Of a DNA stretch of 64,000 nt, positions 28,538-37,486 are shown one piece after another (position 1 is the stretch's first letter; every line of letters begins with the position of its first letter). A model generated the notes under the pieces. The model ran no database searches. It had not been told where the DNA came from and worked only from the letters and a program-made list of their open reading frames with translations. Location: positions 2,862,501-2,926,500 of the forward strand of contig CP016269.1 in assembly GCA_001880285.1 (NCBI GenBank), in the 5' to 3' direction. A program made the position numbers and the translations under genes. The stretch comes from Flavobacteriaceae bacterium UJ101 (lineage in GTDB: Bacteria > Bacteroidota > Bacteroidia > Flavobacteriales > UJ101).

Positions 28538-29434
28538 TTAATGATATAAAGATAAATTTTTAGGTCCTTCTAGAATTTCTCTATCAATAAAAAGATGTCC
28601 ATTACCTGTAGTTGAGATATGCCATTTAATTAAAGTTATTTTTCCATTTTCAATTTCTAAACCTGTTATGCTTCTTGGATGCACACAACTTCCATCATTA
28701 AAGAGGGGTGTTTCGTTAGGTTTAGGAAATCGAGGGCGATGTGTATGTCCTATAATAGTGATAGGGTTGTGGTGTTGAAGCATCCACTTTTTAATACGAC
28801 GTTCTACTTTTAATAATTCACGATAATTTTTAGCTGGACTAGTGGGATCAAAGACACCAAAGAGTTGTAAAGGTTTCCAAAAATAATAAACCATAAAACG
28901 GTTAATTTTCCATCCAACTGAATTCATGAAATCAGCTTGGTGACCATGTAATAGAAAAAGTTCTTGTTGTGTGTTCTGATGTTTTAAAATGATACCTTCA
29001 TTAAATTTTAAATCATTTCCAAAAAGTTCTTTCTTTTGATCTGTAACATCATCAAAAAACTGGTTTAAATATTTTTGAACATAGTGAGGGTTTGCATATG
29101 CCATATCATGGTTTCCATAGATCAAGTGTAATCTGTTGTTTCGATGGAATTTAACCATCAATCGGTAGATGTTTTTATGTGCTTCAAAAATATTTTTAAA
29201 TTTTCTATTTTCCCATAATTCATCACCATCACCAAGTTCGATATATGTAAAATTGTTTTTAAAGTAATATTTTAAAGCGTGTTCATAAATATTTCGGTTA
29301 TGAGCAAAATTATCTGCGACACTATTGTCCCCTCGATGACAATCACTCATTAAGATAAATTTGGAAGAGTCGTCAAAAGAAATGCACTTTGCATTTTCAT
29401 AGGCTTTTTGAATTCTTTTTTGAGCAGATAACAT
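28538..29434 (-). CDS. Metallophosphoesterase family protein
   Basis: The ATG at 29434 (MLSAQKRIQKAY) is preferred over the TTG at 29449. 298 residues. Metal-binding motifs of calcineurin-type phosphatases appear in order: LMSDCHRGD, GDGDELWE (D..GD), YGNHD, and HGHQAD, GHTHRPRF. The family includes UDP-2,3-diacylglucosamine pyrophosphatase (LpxH), but the ORDER and extra C-terminal region suggest a relative of unknown substrate. No signal peptide; cytoplasmic. Confidence 0.82.
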   Translation of the reverse strand: MLSAQKRIQKAYENAKCISFDDSSKFILMSDCHRGDNSVADNFAHNRNIYEHALKYYFKNNFTYIELGDGDELWENRKFKNIFEAHKNIYRLMVKFHRNNRLHLIYGNHDMAYANPHYVQKYLNQFFDDVTDQKKELFGNDLKFNEGIILKHQNTQQELFLLHGHQADFMNSVGWKINRFMVYYFWKPLQLFGVFDPTSPAKNYRELLKVERRIKKWMLQHHNPITIIGHTHRPRFPKPNETPLFNDGSCVHPRSITGLEIENGKITLIKWHISTTGNGHLFIDREILEGPKNLSLYH

Positions 29435-29531
29435 AGGGTGAAAATACAAAAAGCTATTGAAAAAGTAGCTTTTTATGATGATTTCTTTTTATATGATAGA
29501 CTGTATTTATTGATAAAGAAATGGTAAATAT

Positions 29532-29558
29532 AAAATCCCGAATTTAATTCGGGATTTT
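29532..29558 (-). terminator. Terminator of the M1 peptidase gene
   Basis: Stem AAAATCCCGAAT/ATTCGGGATTTT (12 bp) with a 3-nt loop, just beyond the M1 peptidase stop; T-rich flank in both directions. Confidence 0.85.
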
Positions 29559-29565
29559 ATATTTT

Positions 29566-32058
29566 TTATTTGATACCTTTTAGTTTTTCAATTGTTTGTT
29601 GAAGATAATCAATTTGTTCTAAAAGTGAATCTGATTTTGTTTGATTATGCAATGTTTGCTTGGTTTGGATTGCTTGCTCAACCATAGGGATTAAACGTTT
29701 TGCCAAATCATATTTTTTAAAAGTTATTGCGGTATCTACAAAGGCGTCACCTAAGTTTTGTGTGGCTTTTAAATTATCTGATTGAACAACCCAATCATAA
29801 CCTTCTTTAAAAATATCAGAATCTTCTTTTATTTGTAAGAAAGGATACATATTGACAAATTTGGCTATATTTTCTAGTTGAGATTCATCTTTTCCTTCAA
29901 TATAAATTTTAGCTAGAATAAAAGAAAAATCATCTAGTTCTTTAATTTCCATTGGATTTTTCTTCACATATTCGATCGCAAAAGAAGGATCAACCTCGTA
30001 CATTCCTGATAAAGAAGCTAATGAAATAGCAGCTGAATTTACTTTTAAACCTTCTTGAAATAATGGTAAATAGGATTTATCTTCCAAAGAACTTAAAATT
30101 TCAATAGCACGTGCACGAACTAAGTTCTTAGAATCATTTTTAGCCATTTTTTCAATAATAGGAAGCATTTCTTTTTTCACTTTAACATCTTCCATATTAA
30201 GGTTAAATAAAGCAATTAATCGGATACCATAGTAAGGGTCATTTAAAGCTTTTTTGTACATTTTTAAAACATCAGAATTAGTTGAGATGAGGTCTTTTGT
30301 TTTTTCTAAAGCTTCTTTTCGATCTTTATAGTTTTTAACATGATTATATTGAAAAACATAATTTTCAGTGGTCTTATTTTCAGTACGATCAATTAATAAT
30401 ACTTTTTCATCATCTACATTAATTAAATCTGGTTTACCATTGGTTTTAAATTTAAAGGTTTCCTTTTTTTCATTCAACCATACTTCTTCAACTTGATGAT
30501 TCCCATTATGGTATATTCCTATTTTTATTGGAATTTCAAATAAATCTTTTTGTGTTTGTTCAATAACGATAACTGTTTCATGGGTTTGATCATTGTATCC
30601 ATAATTAATATTCAATTTTGGATGACCACTTCCAAAATACCATTGATTAAAGAACCAGTTTAAATCTTTTCCACTTACTTCTTCAAAGGCTAATCGTAAT
30701 TGATGTGCTTCACCTGTTCCAAATTTATTATCTTTTAAATAAAGATTCATTCCAGCTTTAAAAGCTTCAAAACCAATATAGTCACGCAACATATGTAAAA
30801 TGGCACCTCCTTTATTATAGGTTACGGCATCAAACATATCTTCTTTATCCTCATAACCAAATCGAACCAGTTTTTTATGTTCATTTGATCCCGCTTTGTA
30901 ACCTTTTGTATCTTCATCCAAATGTGCGTCGGCATCATCACGACCATATTTATACTCTTTCCATAAATATTCTGAGTAATTCGCAAATGATTCGTTTACT
31001 GTCAAGTTTGCCCAACTTTCACAGGTAACATAATCACCAAACCAATGATGAAAAGCTTCATGAGCAATAACAGATTCCCAACGATTTTCATCTGCTAGTT
31101 CTTTATCAGTTTGATTAACTGCATGTTGATGCAGTACAGCCGTTGTATTTTCCATAGCGCCACTAACATAATCTCGTGCTGAAATTTGGTCGTATTTAGG
31201 CCATGGATATTCAATTCCAGTGATATCAGAAAAGAAAGTAAGCATTTCAGGGGTAACACCATACATTTCCTTAGCATAATCGGCATATTCTTTTTCTACA
31301 TAATAATTAACCGGTTTTCCTTTCCACGTATCTTTGATGATTTCATAGTCTCCAACACCAACGAAAAATAAATACGGAGCATGAGGCATATCCATTTTCC
31401 AATAGTCTGTTCGTGTACCATCACTATTTTGAGTTTGTGATTGTAATAAACCATTAGATAATGTTACATATTGATTGGGTACAATCAATTCAATTTCTTG
31501 TGTTGTTTTTTGATTTGGAGCATCGATAGTAGGGAACCAGCAACTACTGGCTTCTGTTTCTCCTTGAGTCCAAATTTGGGTAGGTTTGTCTTTTTCAGAA
31601 CCGTCTGGATTAATAAAATACAATCCTTTCGCATCATTGATGGCAGCACTTCCTTGTTGTTTAACTTCTTCGGGTTTTGCTGTATAGTTTATATAAACAG
31701 TGTAAGATTGATCTTTTGTATAAACTTTGTTTAGCTTAATATTTAATTTTAATCCATCATAATCAAATTGTAATGGTTTACCATTTAATGAAACTTGATG
31801 AATATCCATAGCTTTTGCATCTAAAACTAAAGTATTTTGATCATAAAAATAAGGTCTAACGGTTACCCATTCTTCACCTATAACATGTTTTTTAGCGTAA
31901 TCAAAGCGAAGTTTTAATTTTGTGTGAATTAATTCACTTTCCTTTTCAGGTGCTGCATTATATTTTTCTTTCCAACTTAATTCACGGTCTGGATGAATTT
32001 GAGCTTGGCTAAAAATCATTCCTAAAAATAAGGATAAGCCAATGAAATTTTTTATCAT
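29566..32058 (-). CDS. M1 family aminopeptidase
   Basis: 830 residues with signal peptide (MIKNFIGLSLFLGMIFSQAQ). The exopeptidase motif GAMEN (SGAMENTTA) and the zinc motif HEAFHHWFGD followed 18 residues later by NESFA (third ligand Glu) are present. After the catalytic domain comes a region of about 250 residues of helical repeats, typical of M1 enzymes. It hydrolyses N-terminal residues from peptides in the periplasm or at the surface. No C-terminal sorting domain is seen. Confidence 0.95.
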   Translation of the reverse strand: MIKNFIGLSLFLGMIFSQAQIHPDRELSWKEKYNAAPEKESELIHTKLKLRFDYAKKHVIGEEWVTVRPYFYDQNTLVLDAKAMDIHQVSLNGKPLQFDYDGLKLNIKLNKVYTKDQSYTVYINYTAKPEEVKQQGSAAINDAKGLYFINPDGSEKDKPTQIWTQGETEASSCWFPTIDAPNQKTTQEIELIVPNQYVTLSNGLLQSQTQNSDGTRTDYWKMDMPHAPYLFFVGVGDYEIIKDTWKGKPVNYYVEKEYADYAKEMYGVTPEMLTFFSDITGIEYPWPKYDQISARDYVSGAMENTTAVLHQHAVNQTDKELADENRWESVIAHEAFHHWFGDYVTCESWANLTVNESFANYSEYLWKEYKYGRDDADAHLDEDTKGYKAGSNEHKKLVRFGYEDKEDMFDAVTYNKGGAILHMLRDYIGFEAFKAGMNLYLKDNKFGTGEAHQLRLAFEEVSGKDLNWFFNQWYFGSGHPKLNINYGYNDQTHETVIVIEQTQKDLFEIPIKIGIYHNGNHQVEEVWLNEKKETFKFKTNGKPDLINVDDEKVLLIDRTENKTTENYVFQYNHVKNYKDRKEALEKTKDLISTNSDVLKMYKKALNDPYYGIRLIALFNLNMEDVKVKKEMLPIIEKMAKNDSKNLVRARAIEILSSLEDKSYLPLFQEGLKVNSAAISLASLSGMYEVDPSFAIEYVKKNPMEIKELDDFSFILAKIYIEGKDESQLENIAKFVNMYPFLQIKEDSDIFKEGYDWVVQSDNLKATQNLGDAFVDTAITFKKYDLAKRLIPMVEQAIQTKQTLHNQTKSDSLLEQIDYLQQTIEKLKGIK

Positions 32059-32150
32059 GAAATCTAATTTATTGAATTTGCAAAATACTTCTTTTTTTAA
32101 AAAGATATAGATTTAAAACGATAATTTGTTTGGTTTCATTGTTCATAAAA

Positions 32151-32181
32151 TTGTTTTTATAAAATTTTATATATATATTTG
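32151..32181 (+). promoter_or_regulatory. Promoter of the SPFH gene
   Basis: TTG at 32151-32153, 20 bp, then TATATTTG at 32174-32181: a full match to the Bacteroidota -33/-7 promoter, with about 27 nt of leader before the ATG at 32216. Confidence 0.7.
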
Positions 32182-32215
32182 ATATCATTATGATATTAAT
32201 TTAAAATATAGAACA

Positions 32216-33088
32216 ATGTCGAAAGAGAAAAATGCTATAGCTTTTAACGGGTATGTAATGCTGTTTTTAGCTTTAATGATGATAATTTTTGTAATCTATT
32301 CCATAGTAGTAAATCAAGATTCCTCATTATTTCCAATTTATATAATAGGAGGAATAATTTGTACTTTAATTGTAGTAAAAGGACTGGTTTTAGTGAATCC
32401 TAATTCCTCAAAAGTTTTACTTTTTTTTGGAAAATATGTGGGAACCATAAAAAAGAATGGTTTGTATTGGACGAATCCTTTCTATACACGTAGGACCATT
32501 TCATTACGTGCTAGTAATTTTGACAGTGAACGTGTTAAAGTAAATGACAAACTAGGAAATCCGATTATGATATCAACCATTTTAGTATGGCGTGTAAAAG
32601 AAACTTATAAGGCAGCTTTTGAAGTTGATAATTATGTTGACTTTGTACATGTACAAACCGATGCTGCTGTTCGTAAATTAGCTAGTATGTATCCTTATGA
32701 TAACTTTGAAGATGATGATCATGACGAAGAAATTACATTACGTTCAAGTGTAAATGAAGTAAGTGAAGCATTAGAAAAAGAATTAGAAGATCGATTGGCT
32801 ATTGCAGGAATAGAAGTGTTAGAAGCACGAATAGGGTATTTAGCTTATGCACAAGAAATTGCAAATGCGATGTTAAAACGTCAACAAGCAACAGCTGTTA
32901 TTGCAGCTCGACATAAAATTGTAAAAGGAGCAGTAAGTATGGTTGAAATGGCAATTGATGAATTGAGTAAAAATGAAGTAGTAGAGTTAGACGAAGAACG
33001 AAAAGCAAATATGGTAAGCAATTTAATGGTAGTACTTTGTTCGGATAAGGAAACAAATCCTGTCATCAACGCAGGTACATTAACATAA
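32216..33088 (+). CDS. SPFH/Band 7 domain protein
   Basis: 290 residues. Two N-terminal membrane segments (about 10-28 and 36-54) are followed by an SPFH domain (VLVNPNSSKVLLFFGKYVGTIKKNGLYW, split here by reading; then NPIMISTILVWRVKET and a helical arm from EALEKELEDRL to AVIAARHKIVKGAV). Such flotillin-like proteins form large membrane assemblies; the exact role is unknown. It is followed by a small Arc-like gene, an arrangement I have seen described as common in Bacteroidota. Confidence 0.88.
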   Translation: MSKEKNAIAFNGYVMLFLALMMIIFVIYSIVVNQDSSLFPIYIIGGIICTLIVVKGLVLVNPNSSKVLLFFGKYVGTIKKNGLYWTNPFYTRRTISLRASNFDSERVKVNDKLGNPIMISTILVWRVKETYKAAFEVDNYVDFVHVQTDAAVRKLASMYPYDNFEDDDHDEEITLRSSVNEVSEALEKELEDRLAIAGIEVLEARIGYLAYAQEIANAMLKRQQATAVIAARHKIVKGAVSMVEMAIDELSKNEVVELDEERKANMVSNLMVVLCSDKETNPVINAGTLT

Positions 33089-33130
33089 AATAATAACGTA
33101 GAATTATTAAAAAGCAGTAAATTTGCCCTT

Positions 33131-33304
33131 ATGTCAAAGAAAAAAGCATTTGCATTACGAATTAATGATGAAATGTTCAAAGAAATTGAACGTTGGGGTG
33201 CGGATGAATTTCGTAGCACCAATGGGCAAATTGAATGGATGTTAAATGAAATGCTGAAAAAAAATAATCGATTACCTAAAAAGAAAACTTCAAAAGAAGA
33301 ATAA
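33131..33304 (+). CDS. Arc-like ribbon-helix-helix protein
   Basis: 57 residues: ATG at 33131, TAA at 33302. The sequence runs MSKKKAFALRINDEMF, then IERWGADEFRSTNGQIEWML, then a Lys-rich tail. This fits the Arc-type DNA-binding fold: an N-terminal strand (FALRI) and two helices with the STNGQIEW turn. It begins 42 bp after the SPFH gene and is probably in its operon. It may repress that operon or have a role linked to the SPFH protein; neither is shown by the sequence. Confidence 0.75.
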   Translation: MSKKKAFALRINDEMFKEIERWGADEFRSTNGQIEWMLNEMLKKNNRLPKKKTSKEE

Positions 33305-33402
33305 TTTGTTTTGAAATTATTTGTATAAAAAATTATAATTCGTGTTTTTTGGCATTAATATTGAAAAAATATAAGTAATTTCAATCTAAAATTAAGAATA
33401 TC

Positions 33403-34224
33403 ATGTCATCAGGTATATTAGGAAGTAAAGGAAAAATAACCATCAAAAAACTTCAAAAGCTTAAAAATGAAGGAGAAAAGATCAGTATGTTAACAGCATA
33501 TGATTTTACAACAGCACAAATTTTAGATCGAGCGGGTATTGATGTTATTTTAGTAGGTGATTCTGCTTCCAATGTTTTTGCAGGAAATGAGTCAACACTA
33601 CCTATTACACTAGATGAAATGATTTATCATGCAAAAGCTGTAACCCGAGCGGTTCATACTGCATTTGTTGTGGTAGATATTCCTTTTGGCTATTACCAAT
33701 CTTCTCCTGAGAAAGCATTAGAATCGGCTATTCGAATTATGAAGGAAACGACTGCTAATGCTGTGAAATTGGAAGGTGGTAGAGAAATTGAAGAATCCAT
33801 TGTAAAAATTCTAAATGCAGGAATTCCTGTTATGGGACATTTAGGTTTGACACCTCAATCTTTTAATCAATTTGGAGGCTATTCAGTACAAGCAAAAACT
33901 ACAGATGAAGCGCAATTATTAACAGAAAATGCTGAATTTTTACAAAAAATAGGATGTTTTAGTGTGGTTTTAGAAAAAATACCTTCAACTTTAGCAACTC
34001 AGGTTTCTCAAAAATTAAGTATTCCAACAATAGGAATCGGAGCTGGAAATGGAACAGATGGTCAAGTCTTAGTAGTCAATGATATGTTAGGTCTGACAGA
34101 TGGTTTCAATCCTAAATTTTTAAGAAAGTATTTAAATCTCCATGAAGAAATTACAGGAGCTGTACAAGATTATATTCAAGATGTAAAAAGTACTGATTTT
34201 CCGAATGAAACGGAACAATATTGA
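33403..34224 (+). CDS. panB: 3-Methyl-2-oxobutanoate hydroxymethyltransferase
   Basis: 273 residues, normal length. Family motifs: [31 protein letters not shown] (metal-binding Asp), [26 protein letters not shown] (catalytic Glu) and [15 protein letters not shown]. It makes ketopantoate for pantothenate and coenzyme A. It starts 98 bp after the Arc-like gene; the GNAT pseudogene begins 2 bp after its stop codon. Confidence 0.96.
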   Translation: MSSGILGSKGKITIKKLQKLKNEGEKISMLTAYDFTTAQILDRAGIDVILVGDSASNVFAGNESTLPITLDEMIYHAKAVTRAVHTAFVVVDIPFGYYQSSPEKALESAIRIMKETTANAVKLEGGREIEESIVKILNAGIPVMGHLGLTPQSFNQFGGYSVQAKTTDEAQLLTENAEFLQKIGCFSVVLEKIPSTLATQVSQKLSIPTIGIGAGNGTDGQVLVVNDMLGLTDGFNPKFLRKYLNLHEEITGAVQDYIQDVKSTDFPNETEQY

Positions 34225-34225
34225 T

Positions 34226-34636
34226 ATGGATTTAATCATTTCAACTGATAAAAAGAAGATTAATTTAGAAGTTGTTTTACGTTTTCTTAAAGAAGAATCA
34301 TATTGAGCTCAAAATAGATCTAGAGAAATTACTGAAAAAGCCATTCAAAATTCATTATGTTTTAGCTTATATAATCAAAACGAAATGATTGGTTTTGCAC
34401 GTGTAGTTACAGATAAAGTGACATTTTTTTATTTGTGAGATGTATTTATTATTCCCGATTATCAATATAAAGGAGTAGGGCAATTTTTCATGAAATCAAT
34501 TGTTAACCATCCTGAATTAAAGTATTGTAGAGGTTTTCTGACTACACAAACAGCTCACACATTTTATGAGAAATTTGGTTTTACACAAAACCATGAAATC
34601 ATAGGAAAAAGATTAATGATAAAACCTGAAAAGTAA
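34226..34636 (+). pseudogene. GNAT acetyltransferase pseudogene (two in-frame TGA)
   Basis: A frame of 136 codons (ATG 34226, TAA 34634) reads as a small GNAT acetyltransferase apart from TGA codons at 34304-34306 and 34436-34438. The family features are clear: ESY-stop-AQNRSREI where relatives have Trp, MIGFARVVTD, FFYL-stop-DVFIIPDYQYKGVGQFFMK with the acetyl-CoA loop, and FYEKFGFTQ. There is no frameshift. TGA acts as a normal stop in other genes of this window, so the gene is most likely recently inactivated. It begins 2 bp after panB and would share its transcript. Confidence 0.85.
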
Positions 34637-34779
34637 AAAAGAAAGGGGCTATTATAAGGCAGTGTTACCTTTTCAAAAGTAAACACGAATGAGAACTTTC
34701 TTGGCAGAAAAGCAATTAACCTTAAGTGCCCCTATAAACTTCAAAATGTGTTTTCATACAGAATATTAACACTGTATGG
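34637..34779 (-). ncRNA. Candidate structured small RNA on the minus strand
   Basis: Read on the minus strand, a TATATTTG element (34785-34792) is followed by a hairpin (CATACAG/CTGTATG, 34755-34778) and then a three-way junction. Its closing stems are AGGGGC/GCCCCT (34644-34649 with 34728-34733) and CCTTA/TAAGG (34655-34659 with 34720-34724). Inside are two small hairpins at 34696-34712 and 34662-34686. The GCCCCT arm runs straight into TTCTTTTTT, so the closing stem may double as the terminator. There is no ORF, and the segment is clearly more GC-rich than its surroundings. It lies convergent to the GNAT pseudogene and divergent from the gene at 34846. Identity unknown; a 6S-like RNA is one option among several. 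Confidence 0.5.
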
Positions 34780-34784
34780 AAATG

Positions 34785-34792
34785 CAAATATA
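34785..34792 (-). promoter_or_regulatory. -7 element of the candidate small RNA
   Basis: The + strand reads CAAATATA, that is TATATTTG on the minus strand, a perfect TAnnTTTG. Transcription would begin near 34779, just before the first hairpin of the candidate RNA. Confidence 0.5.
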
Positions 34793-34845
34793 TATTTTTT
34801 TATAAAAAAAATATTATTTTTGACATAAATTTAAATAAAAATAAT

Positions 34846-35136
34846 ATGTTTTTACTATCATGGTTATTTTTTGGTGTTATTGCAGGAGCAATCGCTAAAG
34901 CACTTTTACCAGGAAATCAAAACCTAGGATGTTGGATGACATCTCTAGTTGGAATTGCAGGAGCTTTTGTTGGAGGTTTTTTAGGAAACTTGTTATTTGG
35001 AGGAGGAATTGATATGGATGCTCTTCTGAGTTTTGAACAAATGGATGAAAAATTAAGTCTTGGATTTTGGAACTTTATATATGCAATTATAGGTTCTGTA
35101 ATTGTATTAATGGGACTGAGGTATTTAAAAAAATAA
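34846..35136 (+). CDS. GlsB/YeaQ/YmgE-type small membrane protein
   Basis: 96 residues with three hydrophobic segments. The Gly-rich start (FFGVIAGAIAKALLPGNQNLGCWMTSLVGIAGAFVGG, read in parts) and the last helix (NFIYAIIGSVIVLMGLRYL) are typical of the transglycosylase-associated / GlsB family of stress-linked membrane proteins. An insert of about 20 residues (GGIDMDALLSFEQMDEKLS) lies before the last helix. Its precise role is unknown; relatives respond to envelope or alkaline stress. Confidence 0.85.
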   Translation: MFLLSWLFFGVIAGAIAKALLPGNQNLGCWMTSLVGIAGAFVGGFLGNLLFGGGIDMDALLSFEQMDEKLSLGFWNFIYAIIGSVIVLMGLRYLKK

Positions 35137-35152
35137 TAAAATTATATGTTGA

Positions 35153-35177
35153 TAACTTTTTTTCAATAAAAAAGTTA
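35153..35177 (+). terminator. AT-rich terminator hairpin
   Basis: Stem TAACTTTTTT/AAAAAAGTTA (10 bp) with a 5-nt loop lies 17 bp past the stop codon. No T run follows the stem, so it may instead be a symmetrical protein site. Confidence 0.45.
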
Positions 35178-35192
35178 CAGAAAAATATATAG

Positions 35193-35200
35193 TATATTTG
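35193..35200 (+). promoter_or_regulatory. -7 element of the repeat/OmpA gene
   Basis: TATATTTG fits TAnnTTTG and lies 26 bp before the ATG at 35227. No TTG element at the usual distance. Confidence 0.55.
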
Positions 35201-35226
35201 TAATCAATAACATAAACTTTAATTAA

Positions 35227-37335
35227 ATGGCATTTAACTTATTAGAAACAGTACAAGGTTACTTAACTGATGAACTTGTAAATCAAGCAGGTTCTTTTTT
35301 AGGAGAAAGTAACGAAGGGGTAACAAAAGCTTTATCAGGAATTGTTCCTTTAGTTATAGGAAAATTTACAGAAGAAGCTTCTACCGAAAGTGGAGCACAA
35401 CAATTATTAGATATTGCAAAGAGTGATGAAGCTACAGGAATATTAGGAAATTTAGGAAACTTTTTTGGAGATGACAATAAAGACTTAATGTCTAAAGGAG
35501 GAGAGTTAGTTTCAGGATTATTCGGAGACCAAGCAAATGGAATGGTAGAGCAAATTGCTTCTTTTGCAGGAATTAAAGGAGATTCAGTTTCTTCATTATT
35601 GAGTATGGCTGCTCCTACAGTTTTAGGTGCAATAGGAAAAGGTGCAAATGATAATAATATAGATGCAGCTGGATTGGTGAATATGATTGATAGCCAATCA
35701 AGTGGTTTATTAGGATTTATTCCAGAATCATTACAAGGTTTAATAGGAGCCTTAGGTTTAGGAAAATTAGGTTCTCTGTTAACGGGTGCTGTTGGATCTG
35801 TTGGATCTGGTGTTTCAGCTGCAACAGGAGCTGTTGCTGATGGAGCAGGAAAAGTAGTAGATGGAGCTTCTGATTTAGCTGGAGGAGCAGTAGATGCAGG
35901 AAAAGCAGCTGTTGAAAAAACAGGAGAAGTAGTTGGAGATGCTGCTGGAGCTGTTGCTGATGGAGCAGGAAAAGTAGTAGATGGAGCTTCTGATTTAGCT
36001 GGAGGAGCAGTAGATGCAGGAAAAGCAGCTGTTGAAAAAACAGGAGAAGTAGTTGGAGATGCTGCTGGCGCTGTTGCTGATGGAGCAGGAAAAGTAGTAG
36101 ATGGAGCTTCTGATTTAGCTGGAGGAGCAGTAGATGCAGGAAAAGCAGCTGTTGAAAAAACAGGAGAAGTAGTTGGAGATGCTGCTGGCGCTGTTGCTGT
36201 TGGAGCAGGAAAAGTGGTTGACGGAGCTTCTAATTTGGCTGGAAATGTAGTAGATGCAGGAAAAGCGGCTGTTGAAAAAACAGGAGAAGTAATTGGAGAT
36301 GCTGCTGGTGCTGTTGCCGCTGGAGCAGGAAAGGTGGTTGACGGAGCTTCTGAATTAGCTGGAGATGCAGTAGATGCAGGAAAAGCGGCTGTTGAAAAAA
36401 CAGGAGAAGTAGTTGGAGATGCTGCTGGAGCTGTTGCTGATGGAGCAGGAAAGGTGGTTGACGGAGCTTCTGAATTAGCTGGAGATGCAGTAGATGCAGG
36501 AAAAGCGGCTGTTGAAAAAACAGGAGAGGTAATAGGAGACGCTGCTGAAGCTGTTGCTGATGGAGCAGAGGTAGCAGTTAAGAAGACAACATCTTTCATC
36601 AAATGGTTATTACCTTTAGTTCTTTTATTAGGAATTGTATTTTTACTTTGGAAATGTTTATCAGAACCTGCTAAAGATGCTGTAAATACGATTAGTGATG
36701 GTGTTGAAAATGTAGCTGATGGAGCAGTAGACGCAGGAAAAGCTGCAGTTAATGCAACAGGAGATGTTGTTGAAGGTGCAGCAAATGCTGTGGTAGATGG
36801 TGCTGAAACAGTTGCAAAAGGTGTTGCTGGAACTTTAGATGCCGCAGGAAATTTTATTTATGATTTAGGAAATGAAACAGAAATTAATTTACCTGAGGGT
36901 GTTACTTTAAAAGTAGGTGATAATTCTACTGAAGCAAAATTATTAGCTGAGTTAAAAAATAGAAAACCTGTAAGTCCTGATAATACAAAAGGATGGATTA
37001 CATGTGACCGTTTATATTTCCAACATGGAAGTTCTAATTTAACTGTTGCTTCTGATGAGCAATTGAATAATTTAGCTGCAATTTTAAAAGCTTTCCCAGC
37101 TGCTAAAATTAAAATTGGAGGATATACAGATAATACAGGATCTTTAGAAGCTAATAAAGCAATTTCACAAAAAAGAGCTGATATGGCAAAAGAAAAACTA
37201 GTTGGTTTAGGTGTAAATGCAGATCAAATTTCTGCTGAAGGATACGGTCCTGAGCACCCAGTTTGCGCAGCAAATGATACGGATGAGTGTAAAGCTCAAA
37301 ATAGAAGAATTGATTTAAGAGTTACAGCAAAATAA
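35227..37335 (+). CDS. DUF937-like protein with tandem repeats, one membrane helix and OmpA domain
   Basis: 702 residues. Residues 1 to about 190 look like a DUF937-type helical domain (LLETVQGYLTDELVNQAGSFLG, LLSMAAPTVLGAIGKGAND). Next come six 40-residue repeats (GAVADGAGKVVDGAS...AAVEKTGEVVGDAA), Ala/Gly/Val-rich and likely helical. A single membrane helix (IKWLLPLVLLLGIVFLLW) follows, then diverged copies of the repeat. The end is an OmpA-like peptidoglycan-binding domain (LYFQHGSSNLT, KIKIGGYTDNTG, KRADMAKEKLVGLGV, NRRIDLRV). No N-terminal signal peptide is present. A sensible reading is a cytoplasmic N-terminal part anchored in the inner membrane, with the OmpA domain in the periplasm. 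Function unknown. Confidence 0.88.
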   Translation: MAFNLLETVQGYLTDELVNQAGSFLGESNEGVTKALSGIVPLVIGKFTEEASTESGAQQLLDIAKSDEATGILGNLGNFFGDDNKDLMSKGGELVSGLFGDQANGMVEQIASFAGIKGDSVSSLLSMAAPTVLGAIGKGANDNNIDAAGLVNMIDSQSSGLLGFIPESLQGLIGALGLGKLGSLLTGAVGSVGSGVSAATGAVADGAGKVVDGASDLAGGAVDAGKAAVEKTGEVVGDAAGAVADGAGKVVDGASDLAGGAVDAGKAAVEKTGEVVGDAAGAVADGAGKVVDGASDLAGGAVDAGKAAVEKTGEVVGDAAGAVAVGAGKVVDGASNLAGNVVDAGKAAVEKTGEVIGDAAGAVAAGAGKVVDGASELAGDAVDAGKAAVEKTGEVVGDAAGAVADGAGKVVDGASELAGDAVDAGKAAVEKTGEVIGDAAEAVADGAEVAVKKTTSFIKWLLPLVLLLGIVFLLWKCLSEPAKDAVNTISDGVENVADGAVDAGKAAVNATGDVVEGAANAVVDGAETVAKGVAGTLDAAGNFIYDLGNETEINLPEGVTLKVGDNSTEAKLLAELKNRKPVSPDNTKGWITCDRLYFQHGSSNLTVASDEQLNNLAAILKAFPAAKIKIGGYTDNTGSLEANKAISQKRADMAKEKLVGLGVNADQISAEGYGPEHPVCAANDTDECKAQNRRIDLRVTAK
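35821..36540 (+). repeat. Six 120-bp tandem repeats inside the OmpA-domain gene
   Basis: Six exact-length units of 120 bp (40 codons) start at 35821, 35941, 36061, 36181, 36301 and 36421; a partial unit follows to about 36570. Units 2 and 3 differ by a single base over most of their length, while units 4 to 6 use different codons (GTGGTTGACGG in place of GTAGTAGATGG). The first group therefore expanded recently. Confidence 0.95.
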
Positions 37336-37364
37336 AAAGTGTAATTTTTTAATAGATTAATAAA

Positions 37365-37397
37365 AAGTCATTGAATAAGTTCAATGGCTTTTTTTGT
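37365..37397 (+). terminator. Terminator of the OmpA-domain gene
   Basis: An 11-bp stem AAGTCATTGAA/TTCAATGGCTT (one wobble) with loop TAAG, followed by seven T. Confidence 0.9.
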
Positions 37398-37486
37398 TAG
37401 ATAAAAGGTGAATATTTTAATTTTAACAGGTTGAGCAACAATAAAGTATACTTTTGGTATTTCGATAAGATGTAAGTTTGTATCGT

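Noticed and set aside
34226-34636. TGA recoded as Trp or selenocysteine in the GNAT frame
   Set aside because: TGA is the normal stop of other genes in the window, for example at 7912-7914 and 38904-38906, and no selenocysteine-type hairpin follows either codon.
35821-36540. Tandem repeats as a CRISPR array
   Set aside because: Units are contiguous 120-bp coding repeats without spacers, in frame within one protein.
35283-36602. 439-codon frame on the minus strand
   Set aside because: It lies opposite the repeat-coding gene and consists of low-complexity Ala/Ser/Pro/Thr sequence, a typical shadow of GC-biased repeats.
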